Assembly (NCBI GenBank): GCA_027323595.1
Contig: DAHWBL010000463.1
Location: 1-11,444 of the forward strand
DNA: 11,444 nt
Direction: 5' to 3'
Source of the DNA: Acetobacteraceae bacterium
Lineage (GTDB): Bacteria > Pseudomonadota > Alphaproteobacteria > Acetobacterales > Acetobacteraceae
Positions 1 to 6,166 of the stretch are shown piece after piece. Every line of letters starts with the position of its first letter. The stretch's first letter is position 1. The position numbers and the translations under genes are program-made. Under the pieces are notes generated by a model. It made no database searches. It was not told the DNA's origin and saw only the letters and a program-made list of their open reading frames with translations.

Positions 1-184
1 CGACGTGCTGTTCGAGGTGCTCGAACATGACAAGCGCCCGGTGGCGGCGGTGGCCGATTTCACCGAGGTGCGCAATGTGGTGTCGGTGGCGGTGAGCGAG
101 GACCGCTCGATCGCCGCCCTGGTGCTGTTCGACCCCGATCGTGGCCTGTCGGAGCGCATCATCACCGAGCAGTTCACGGTCTGA
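1..184 (+). CDS. nadK: NAD kinase, C-terminal end (partial)
   Basis: This is the last 60 codons of a gene that begins left of the window; the reading frame starts at base 2 and stops with TGA at 182-184. NAD kinase phosphorylates NAD to NADP in the cytoplasm. The visible part contains RPVAAVADFTEVRNV, then an EDRS element, then LLFDP-like and SERI..EQF elements. This is the usual C-terminal layout of alphaproteobacterial NAD kinases (RPVSAVADxxEVRxV...ERILxEQF). The catalytic GGDG region lies outside the window, so activity cannot be judged. The next gene, uppP, begins 70 bases downstream on the same strand. The call rests on recognition of this tail alone. Confidence 0.82.
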   Translation, partial: DVLFEVLEHDKRPVAAVADFTEVRNVVSVAVSEDRSIAALVLFDPDRGLSERIITEQFTV

Positions 185-254
185 GCGCGGCCCGGCGGGC
201 TGGACAAGTGCGCCGGCATCGGCCACCAACCCGCGATCAGCGGGAGCGGTGCGG

Positions 255-1088
255 ATGGACATGATCGAGGCGATCGCGGTGGCGGTCCTGCAAGGTGCGA
301 CCGAGCTGTTCCCGGTCAGCAGCCTGGGTCACGCGGTGGTCATCCCTGCCCTGCTGCACTGGAACTTCGACCAGTCCGGCCCGGCGTTCCTGCCGTTTCT
401 GGTGCTGCTGCATCTGGGCACCGCGACCGCGCTGCTGCTGTATTTCTGGCGCGACTGGTGGAACCTCGCCGCCGGGGTGCTGGGGCTGGGCGACGCGGGC
501 TCGGTGCGCGCGGCGCGGCGGCTGCTGGGGCTGATCATCGTGGCGACGATCCCCGCGGTGGTGGTGGGCGGGCTGCTGGAGCATCGGCTGCGCGCGCTGT
601 TCGGCGCACCGGTGATCGCGGCGGTGTTTTTATGCGTCAATGCCGGGGTGCTGCTGTGGGGCGAGCGGCTGCGCGGCAGCGGCCGCCGCCCGCTCACCAG
701 CCTTGGCGTGGCCGATGCGCTGTGGATCGGGGTGTGGCAATGCGGCGCGCTGATCCCTGGCATCTCGCGTTCGGGCACCACCATCGTCGGCGGTCTGCTG
801 CGCGGCATCGATCATGAGGGCGCGGCGCATTTCTCGTTTCTGATCGCCACCCCGATCATCCTTGGCGCCACCGTGCTGGAGGTGCCGAAATTGCTGCGCG
901 CGGAAATCCCGCCCGGCGTGTTCACCACCGCCGCCGTCGCCGCGGTGGTCGCCGGCGTCACCGCCTTTGCCGCCACCGCCTTTCTGATGCGCTATTTCCG
1001 CCGTCACGACGATCTCGCGCTCAACCCGTTCGCCTATTACTGTCTGGTGTTCGGGCTGGGCAGCGCGCTGTGGCTGGGATTTGCCTGA
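255..1088 (+). CDS. uppP: Undecaprenyl-diphosphate phosphatase (BacA/UppP)
   Basis: This 277-residue inner-membrane enzyme dephosphorylates undecaprenyl diphosphate so that the lipid carrier can be reused for peptidoglycan and surface polysaccharide. Both family signatures are present. The first is QGATELFPVSSLGH at residues 13-26, with catalytic-region Glu17, Ser22, Ser23 and His26. The second is PGISRSGTT at 168-176, with Arg172 matching the essential Arg174 of E. coli. Hydrophobic segments alternate along the whole length, about eight in all, and the size is normal for the family. I chose the ATG at 255 because MDMIEAIAVAVLQG matches the usual N-terminus and a GGGAG lies 8 bases upstream. 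The frame stays open back to 141, but that 38-residue extension is Ser/Arg/Pro-rich and overlaps nadK. A second ATG at 261 is possible. The first signature has Leu24 where Ser or Thr is usual. Confidence 0.93.
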   Translation: MDMIEAIAVAVLQGATELFPVSSLGHAVVIPALLHWNFDQSGPAFLPFLVLLHLGTATALLLYFWRDWWNLAAGVLGLGDAGSVRAARRLLGLIIVATIPAVVVGGLLEHRLRALFGAPVIAAVFLCVNAGVLLWGERLRGSGRRPLTSLGVADALWIGVWQCGALIPGISRSGTTIVGGLLRGIDHEGAAHFSFLIATPIILGATVLEVPKLLRAEIPPGVFTTAAVAAVVAGVTAFAATAFLMRYFRRHDDLALNPFAYYCLVFGLGSALWLGFA

Positions 1089-1158
1089 GCCGCGCCGGCG
1101 AGGCGGTTGACGAAGCAACTGAACGGCGCAAAAGACATGACCAATGGGGAGAAGCCAC
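1089..1158 (+). promoter_or_regulatory. Leader and possible promoter of the pca operon
   Basis: This short gap separates uppP from pcaL. It holds TTGACG at 1107-1112, a 5/6 match to the -35 hexamer, but no convincing -10 element 16-18 bases further on, where the sequence reads CAAAAGA. I see no clear PcaQ-type or other dyad operator. The promoter is plausible because the metabolic role changes completely here, but read-through from uppP cannot be excluded. Confidence 0.25.
1148..1151 (+). promoter_or_regulatory. Shine-Dalgarno that favours the GTG start of pcaL
   Basis: GGAG sits inside GGGGAGAAG (1146-1154), 7 bases before GTG at 1159. The alternative ATG at 1144 would place this purine run inside the coding region and has only a weak AAAAGA upstream. 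Confidence 0.55.
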
Positions 1159-2307
1159 GTGTTCCTGCGCAGAAATGACATCATCCAGCACGTCCAGATC
1201 AGCGGCCCGCCGAACGCCACGCCGCTGCTGCTGATCCATTCGCTCGGCACCTGCCAGCATGTCTGGGACCCGCAGATCGACACGCTGTCGCGCAGCTTCC
1301 GGGTGATCCGCCCCGACCTGCGCGGCCACGGGCTGAGCGACGTGACGCCCGGCCCCTACAGCATCGAGGGGCTGGCCGCGGACATGCTGGCGCTGCTCGA
1401 CGGGCTGGGGATCGCGCGCGCGCATGTCGCCGGGCTGTCGATCGGCGGCATGGTGGCGCAGGCGATGGCGGTCGTCGCACCCGAGAGGGTGGGCGCGCTG
1501 ATCCTGGTGGACACCGCGATGGTGATCCCGCCGGCCAATCTTTGGCGCGAGCGCGCGGCCACGGTGCGCGCGAACGGCATGGAGGCGGTGGCGGACGCGG
1601 TGCTGGCGCGCTGGACCACGCCGGGATTTGCCGGCAATCCCGCTGCCCTCGGCCTGCGCGCGATGCTGCTGCGCACCGCGCCGGAGGGCTATGCCGCCGC
1701 CGCCGAGGCGATCGCCGCGGCCGACCTGTCCGCCGCCACCGCGCGGCTGACCAACCCCACGCTGATCCTGGTCGGCGCGCAGGACCAGGCGACCCCGCCG
1801 GCGGCCGCCGAGGCGATGCGTGATGCCATCGCCGGCGCGCGCCTTGCGGTCATCGCCGATGCCGCGCACATCGCCACAATCGAGCAGCCCGAGGCCATCA
1901 CCGCGGCGATCGCCGGCTTCCTCACCCCCGACATCGTGGATTATTACGAGGCCGGCATGGCGGTGCGCCGCCAGGTGCTGGGCGACGCGCATGTCGATCG
2001 GGCGGGCGCGGCGATCACCGATTTCGACCGCGCGTTCCAGCATTTCATCACCCGCACCGCCTGGGGCAGCGTGTGGGCGAGCCCTGCACTCGACCGCCGC
2101 ACCCGCAGCCTGCTGACCCTGGCGATGATGGCAGCGCTTGGCCACCACGAGGAATTCAAGCTGCACATCCGCGCCAGCCGCAACACCGGCACCTCGGCGG
2201 CCGACATCGCCGAGATGCTGATCCAGGTCGGCGTCTATGCCGGAATCCCGGCGGCGAATTCGGCGGTCAGGGTGGCCAAGGAAACCTACAAGGAGATGGA
2301 TGCATGA
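1159..2307 (+). CDS. pcaL: PcaL: 3-oxoadipate enol-lactonase / 4-carboxymuconolactone decarboxylase fusion
   Basis: One polypeptide of about 382 residues carries two consecutive steps of the protocatechuate branch. The N-terminal two-thirds is an alpha/beta-hydrolase, PcaD-like: LIHSLGT oxyanion region, nucleophile elbow GLSIGG with Ser94, Asp209 in GAQDQATPP, and His237 in AAHIATIEQP. It hydrolyses 3-oxoadipate enol-lactone to 3-oxoadipate. After a linker near residues 255-265 comes a CMD domain, PcaC-like. Its markers are AWGSVWASPALDRRTRSLL, HHEEFKLHIRA and GIPAANSAVRVAKE; it decarboxylates 4-carboxymuconolactone. PcaD-PcaC fusions called PcaL are known from actinobacteria and some proteobacteria. 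The GTG start at 1159 gives FLRRNDIIQHVQISG close to the usual N-terminus; an ATG at 1144 would add five residues. The stop overlaps the pcaH start as ATGA, indicating translational coupling. Confidence 0.93.
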   Translation: MFLRRNDIIQHVQISGPPNATPLLLIHSLGTCQHVWDPQIDTLSRSFRVIRPDLRGHGLSDVTPGPYSIEGLAADMLALLDGLGIARAHVAGLSIGGMVAQAMAVVAPERVGALILVDTAMVIPPANLWRERAATVRANGMEAVADAVLARWTTPGFAGNPAALGLRAMLLRTAPEGYAAAAEAIAAADLSAATARLTNPTLILVGAQDQATPPAAAEAMRDAIAGARLAVIADAAHIATIEQPEAITAAIAGFLTPDIVDYYEAGMAVRRQVLGDAHVDRAGAAITDFDRAFQHFITRTAWGSVWASPALDRRTRSLLTLAMMAALGHHEEFKLHIRASRNTGTSAADIAEMLIQVGVYAGIPAANSAVRVAKETYKEMDA

Positions 2308-3020
2308 GCGACAACCCGAACGATCCGGTGCCGTTCCGGCCCTACGTGCCGGACACCCAGCCGCTCAACGACACGCCCTCCTATGGCAGCACCCACAAGC
2401 GCCACCCGACGCAGAAGCTGATCCGTCTGCCGCACACCATCACCGAGACCACCGGCCCGCGCTTTTCGGCCGACAAATACGGCGCGATCATGGACCTCTC
2501 CACCGCCGTCGGCGGCCAGGCGATCGGCGAGCGCATCATCGTTCACGGCACCATCACCGATGAGGATGGCAGGCCGGTGCCGCATACCATGGTGGAAATC
2601 TGGCAGGCCAACGCCACCGGCCGCTACAACCATCCCGGTGACACCCATGACGCGCCGCTCGATCCGCATTTTTTCGGCAAGGGCCGCGTCTACACCGACG
2701 AGAACGGCTATTATAAATTCATCACCATCAAGCCGGGCGCCTATCCATGGGGCAACCACTACAATGCCTGGCGCCCGAACCACATCCATTACAGCTATTT
2801 CGGCCCCGGCTTCGCCTCGCGGCTGATCACCCAGATGTATTTCCCCGGCGACCCGCTGCTGGAGCTGGACCCGATCTATCAATGCATCCCCGATCTCGCG
2901 GCGCGTGAGCGGCTGGTGAGCAAGTTCGACATCTCCATCACCGAGCCGAACTGGGCGCTGGGCTATCGTTTCGACGTGGTGCTGCGCGGCCGTGGCGCCA
3001 CCCCGATGGAGACCAACTGA
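2304..3020 (+). CDS. pcaH: Protocatechuate 3,4-dioxygenase beta subunit
   Basis: This 238-residue subunit carries the catalytic non-heme Fe(III) site that cleaves protocatechuate between its two hydroxyls to 3-carboxy-cis,cis-muconate. All four iron ligands are present: Tyr108 (GRYNH), Tyr147 (GAYPWG), His160 and His162 (PNHIH). Active-site Arg157 (AWRPNH) is there too. These positions match the classical Pseudomonas beta-subunit ligands Tyr408, Tyr447, His460 and His462 without any shift. The intradiol signature, from an IIVHGTI-like strand through VEIWQANATGRYNH, is intact. I chose the ATG at 2304, which overlaps the pcaL stop by 4 bases and has AGGAG at 2291-2295. The frame extends back to 2073 but only inside pcaL in another frame. 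The alpha-subunit gene begins 1 base after the stop. Confidence 0.96.
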   Translation: MSDNPNDPVPFRPYVPDTQPLNDTPSYGSTHKRHPTQKLIRLPHTITETTGPRFSADKYGAIMDLSTAVGGQAIGERIIVHGTITDEDGRPVPHTMVEIWQANATGRYNHPGDTHDAPLDPHFFGKGRVYTDENGYYKFITIKPGAYPWGNHYNAWRPNHIHYSYFGPGFASRLITQMYFPGDPLLELDPIYQCIPDLAARERLVSKFDISITEPNWALGYRFDVVLRGRGATPMETN

Positions 3021-3021
3021 C

Positions 3022-3549
3022 ATGAGCGCGACCCCCACCACCGGCAGCCAGACCATCGGGCCCTACTGGCATCTGCTGGAGGAGCCCGAGTGGGCCGACC
3101 TCACCCGCTTCGGCGCCACCGGCGAGCTCATCACCCTCACCGGCACCATCCGCGACGGCGACGGCGCGCTGGTCACGGATGCCTGCGTGGAAATCTGGCA
3201 GGCCTCGCCGCCGGCTTCGGACGTTTTCCAGGGCTGGGGCCGCGCGCGCACCGACACGGACGGCCGCTTCAGCTTCCGCACCCTCAAGCCCGGGCCGGTG
3301 CCAGGACGCGGCAACGCGTTGCAGGCGCCGCACATCGCCATCACCATCCTGGCGCGCGGCATCCTGATCGCGATCCACACCCGCGCCTATTTCGCGGGCG
3401 AGAAGCAGAACGAGCTCGATCCGCTGCTGACCATGATCGAGGAGCCGGCGCGGCGTTCCACGCTGATCGCCGAGCCGACCACACCGGGGGTGTGGAACCT
3501 CGACATCCGGCTGCAAGGCGAGGGTGAGACCGTGTTTCTGGACATCTGA
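3022..3549 (+). CDS. pcaG: Protocatechuate 3,4-dioxygenase alpha subunit
   Basis: This 175-residue protein is the structural partner of PcaH in the alpha-beta protomer. It begins with SQTIGPYWH, the N-terminal segment that reaches toward the active site in known enzymes. The intradiol fold follows: LTGTIRDGDGALVTDACVEI and WQA near residues 39-61, DTDGRFSFRTLKPG, then PHIAITILARGILIAIHTR. It lacks the Tyr/Tyr/His/His iron set of the beta subunit, as expected for PcaG. It is slightly shorter than typical 185-200 residue homologues. The ATG at 3022 lies 1 base past the pcaH stop, with GGAG at 3008-3011. Its TGA shares one base with the pcaB ATG, so the H-G-B genes are almost certainly cotranscribed. 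Confidence 0.94.
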   Translation: MSATPTTGSQTIGPYWHLLEEPEWADLTRFGATGELITLTGTIRDGDGALVTDACVEIWQASPPASDVFQGWGRARTDTDGRFSFRTLKPGPVPGRGNALQAPHIAITILARGILIAIHTRAYFAGEKQNELDPLLTMIEEPARRSTLIAEPTTPGVWNLDIRLQGEGETVFLDI

Positions 3550-4913
3550 TGTCGGTCAACCCGGCCGACAGCGTCGTTTTCGGCACGCTGTTCGGCACCG
3601 CGCCAATGCGCGCGGTGTTCGACGATCGCGCGCTGATCGGGCGGATGCTGGAGGTCGAGGGCGCGCTGGCGCTGGTGCAGGGCCGGCTTGGCATCATCCC
3701 CGCCGATGCGGCCGCGGCGATCGCGGCGGCCGCGCGGACCGATTGCGTGGACCTGGCCGAGCTCGGCGCCTCGGTGCGCACCGCCGGCACGCCGGTGGTG
3801 GGGCTGGTGCGCGCGCTGACCAACGCCGCGGGGCCCGCCGGGCGCTGGGTGCATTGGGGGGCGACCACCCAGGACATCATCGACAGCGCGGTGGTGCTGC
3901 AAATTCGTGCCGCGCTGGAGCTGTTGCGCGCCGACCTGTTGGCGCTGATCGCGGCCCTTGCCCGGCAGGCCGACGCCAACCGCGCATCCGTGATGGCCGG
4001 GCGCACGTTTCTCCAGCATGCGCTGCCGATCAGCTTCGGGCTGAAATGCGCCGGCTGGATGCAGCCGCTGATCAGCCATGTCGAGCGGCAGGACCAGCTT
4101 AGCGCGCGCATTCTGCGGGTGCAGTTCGGCGGCGCGGTCGGCACGCTGGCCTCGCTCGGCGCGCACGGGGTGGCGGTGCTGGAGGGGCTCGCCGGGGAAC
4201 TGGGGCTGGCCGCCCCGGCCGCGCCCTGGCACGGCGCGCGCGACGGCATGGCCGAATGCGCCTGCTGGCTTGGCCTAGTCTGCGGCAGCCTGGGCAAGAT
4301 CGCCACCGACATCGCGCTGCTGGCGCAGACCGAGGTGGGTGAGGTGTCCGAGCCGCATGAGCCTGGTCGCGGCGGCTCCTCCACCCTGCCGCACAAGCGC
4401 AACCCGATCGGCGCGGTGCATGCCATCGCCGCGGTACGCGCCGCCCAGGCGCTGGTGCCGCAGATGCTGTCGGCGATGGTGCTGGATCATGAGCGCGGCA
4501 CCGGCCCGTGGCAGAGCGAATCCCTCGCGCTCGGCCAGTGCTTCCTGCTCACCGCCGGCGCGCTCGTGCACATGCTGCATGACGGTGTCGGGCTGGTGGT
4601 GGATGCCGGGCGGATGCGCGCCAATCTGGACCTGACGAACGGCCTGATCATGACCGAGGCGGTGTCGATGGCGCTGGCCCCGCGGCTGGGGCGCGAGGCG
4701 GCGCACCTGGCGGTGAAGGCGGCGTCCGACATGGTGCTGCGCGACGGCATTTCGCTCACCCAGGCGTTGGCGGCGGTACCGGCGATCGGTGGCGGGCTCA
4801 GCGGCGCCGAGATCGCCTCGCTGACCGACCCGGCCAGCTATCTCGGCGCGGCGAACGGCTTCATCGACCGGGTGCTGGCGGCGGCGGCGGCGCTGCCCGC
4901 GGGCGGGGCGTAG
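3549..4913 (+). CDS. pcaB: 3-carboxy-cis,cis-muconate cycloisomerase
   Basis: This 454-residue cytoplasmic enzyme of the fumarase/aspartase superfamily turns 3-carboxymuconate into 4-carboxymuconolactone, the substrate of the PcaC domain encoded upstream. Visible family blocks are HWGATTQDIIDS (residues 102-113), AGRTFLQHALPISFG (150-164) and the superfamily signature GSSTLPHKRNP (276-286). ERGTGPWQSES (315-325) follows. The length is normal for PcaB. Start and stop overlap in TGATG with pcaG, and there is no strong separate ribosome site, so translation is probably coupled. It is the last gene of the operon; I see no clear hairpin-plus-T terminator after the stop. The N-terminal half is strongly Ala-rich, consistent with the high GC. 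Confidence 0.94.
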   Translation: MSVNPADSVVFGTLFGTAPMRAVFDDRALIGRMLEVEGALALVQGRLGIIPADAAAAIAAAARTDCVDLAELGASVRTAGTPVVGLVRALTNAAGPAGRWVHWGATTQDIIDSAVVLQIRAALELLRADLLALIAALARQADANRASVMAGRTFLQHALPISFGLKCAGWMQPLISHVERQDQLSARILRVQFGGAVGTLASLGAHGVAVLEGLAGELGLAAPAAPWHGARDGMAECACWLGLVCGSLGKIATDIALLAQTEVGEVSEPHEPGRGGSSTLPHKRNPIGAVHAIAAVRAAQALVPQMLSAMVLDHERGTGPWQSESLALGQCFLLTAGALVHMLHDGVGLVVDAGRMRANLDLTNGLIMTEAVSMALAPRLGREAAHLAVKAASDMVLRDGISLTQALAAVPAIGGGLSGAEIASLTDPASYLGAANGFIDRVLAAAAALPAGGA

Positions 4914-5093
4914 CCTCCGGCGCGTCACATTATCGTCACATGCGGACAATGTAACAATATTCCAGTTTATGCACTAATTCATTGCCCGCCCCGATGGGTT
5001 CCGCTATGGGCAATCCAGCGATCCCCTCACATTCGGGCTAGGCTAGGGTGGGTTGGGGGACAATATCGGAACTCGAAACGGGATACAGGTAAA
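4914..5093 (+). promoter_or_regulatory. AT-rich gap and leader before the PEP-CTERM gene
   Basis: No coding region is visible here. The left half (about 4924-4985) is clearly richer in A and T than the surrounding genes. It holds two direct GTCACAT words and an imperfect inverted copy, with TCACATT again at 5027-5033. A possible sigma-70 pair is TTGCCC (4983-4988) and TATGGG (5005-5010) with a 16-base spacer, which is weak. The right half has G-tracts between 5035 and 5059. I find no clean -24/-12 sigma-54 site. Confidence 0.4.
4924..4955. repeat. GTCACAT direct repeat with imperfect inverted copy
   Basis: GTCACAT occurs at 4924-4930 and again at 4935-4941, one DNA turn (11 bases) apart. AATGTAAC at 4948-4955 is a 7/8 inverted match to GTCACATT at 4924-4931. 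A further TCACATT lies at 5027-5033. The spacing suits a DNA-binding protein with tandem half-sites; the factor is unknown. Confidence 0.5.
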
Positions 5094-6143
5094 TTGAATT
5101 TAGGTCATATCTCTCGTCGCCTCACCGTCGGCTCGGTGCCCGTCCTGGCCGCGCTCATGGCGGTCCAGCCGGCTTCGGCGCTGGTGATCACCCCCTATTT
5201 CACCAGCAATCTGACCACCCAGAGCAACGCCGCGCAGATCGAAGCGGCGATCAATTATTCGATCGGACTGGTCGACTCGTTGATCGCCACGCCCGGCACC
5301 ATCGGCATGGTGTTCGATTCCTCCGCCGGCAGTTTCCTCGGGTCGAGCCAGACGCAGGATTACAGCCTCGCCTATGGCGCCTACACGACGTCGCTCGCCG
5401 CCGTGTCGGCCGCGAACCCGACCAATACCGTGCTGTCCAGCGCGGTCGCCAATTTCGCCTCAGGCAACACCACCAGCGCGAACCCGACCACCCACGCTGT
5501 CGGCTCGGTGCTCATTCCCGCGGCGGATTACCAGTTGGTGTTCGGTGCCAATGTCAGCGGCTGCTACAGCAGTTCCGGCAGCCTGGCGATCAGCAACAAT
5601 GTCTGCAACGGCGTGGCGCAGGGCGTCGTGACACTGTCCACGTCCTATCCGATGAACTACAGCACCACCACCGCAGTCTCCGGGCAATATACCGCCGTGA
5701 ACACCATCCTGCACGAAATCGATGAAATCCTTGGTATCGGCGGCCAGGGCTCGGTGCTCAACGCGATTGCCTCCGGCAACTCCGCGATCCTGGGCAGCAT
5801 CGGCGTGCTGGATCTGTATCGCTATTCCGCCCCGGGCGTTGCCAGCCTGTCCACCACCGCCCCGTCTTCCTATTTCTCGGCCAATGGCGGCGCCACCAGC
5901 GTCGTCGGGTTCAACCAGACGGCTGGCGCTGACTTCGCCGACTGGAGCACCAACACCAACGTCCAGTCCGCGCGCAGCAATGCCGGCGTCGCCCCCGGCT
6001 ATTCGCTCTCCTCGCCCGAGATCACCGCACTCCAGGCGATCGGCTATTCCGCCTCGGCGCCGGTTCCGGAACCGGGATCGGTCATGCTGTTCGGCAGCGC
6101 GCTCATCGGGCTGATCGCCGTGGGGCGTCGCCGCCGGGCCTGA
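5094..6143 (+). CDS. Secreted PEP-CTERM protein, metalloprotease-like (HEIDE motif)
   Basis: This 349-residue protein has an N-terminal signal peptide: RR near residues 8-9, a hydrophobic stretch, and a likely cleavage after PASA at 26-29. Its C-terminal sorting signal is VPEPG (324-328), a hydrophobic segment (about 329-344) and RRRR. Exosortases cut such tails, so an exosortase must be encoded elsewhere. The core has HEIDEILG at 207-214, which resembles a zinc-protease helix but with Glu at the third position (HExxE). GADFADW (278-284) and SPEITALQAIGY (308-319) follow. These blocks resemble the NF038122-type putative metalloproteases often found with PEP-CTERM tails, from memory. Cys157 and Cys171 could form a disulfide. 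The start is an uncommon TTG with AGG a few bases upstream; it is the only start that keeps the whole signal peptide. Protease activity is inferred only. Confidence 0.8.
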   Translation: MNLGHISRRLTVGSVPVLAALMAVQPASALVITPYFTSNLTTQSNAAQIEAAINYSIGLVDSLIATPGTIGMVFDSSAGSFLGSSQTQDYSLAYGAYTTSLAAVSAANPTNTVLSSAVANFASGNTTSANPTTHAVGSVLIPAADYQLVFGANVSGCYSSSGSLAISNNVCNGVAQGVVTLSTSYPMNYSTTTAVSGQYTAVNTILHEIDEILGIGGQGSVLNAIASGNSAILGSIGVLDLYRYSAPGVASLSTTAPSSYFSANGGATSVVGFNQTAGADFADWSTNTNVQSARSNAGVAPGYSLSSPEITALQAIGYSASAPVPEPGSVMLFGSALIGLIAVGRRRRA

Positions 6144-6166
6144 CTTTCGAGATCAGCAGGGCGCGA

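Noticed and set aside
141..254. N-terminal extension of uppP to an ATG at 141
   Set aside because: It overlaps the nadK end and adds a Ser/Arg/Pro-rich segment absent from the family. The ATG at 255 has a ribosome site and the normal N-terminus.
1089..1158. PcaQ-type operator upstream of pcaL
   Set aside because: I looked for an ATAACC-N4-GGTTAT-like dyad and found none.
1137..1178. Short frame of 13 codons in the pca leader
   Set aside because: It overlaps the pcaL start and has no aromatic-pathway leader-peptide pattern. Nothing supports translation.
1021..2166. Long minus-strand frame (381 codons) opposite pcaL
   Set aside because: It is antisense to a gene with complete catalytic motifs. 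Its translation is rich in Arg, His and Gln with no recognisable domain, as expected for a GC-bias shadow.
3341..4426. Long minus-strand frame opposite pcaG/pcaB
   Set aside because: The translation is Ser/Arg/Ala/Pro-rich, crosses two confident genes, and has no plausible ribosome site or motif.
4895..4925. Terminator after pcaB
   Set aside because: GCCCGCGGGC near the end of the gene is a small palindrome with no loop and no following T-run.
4995..5011. Possible sigma-54 promoter (TGGG...GGGC) before the PEP-CTERM gene
   Set aside because: PEP-CTERM genes can be sigma-54 controlled, but the GG to GC distance is one base off and the TTGC element is absent.
6144..6166. Repeated GATCAGC words between the PEP-CTERM gene and galE
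   Set aside because: Only two short copies, one running into galE coding sequence. Chance is enough to explain it, and no bidirectional terminator stem is visible.
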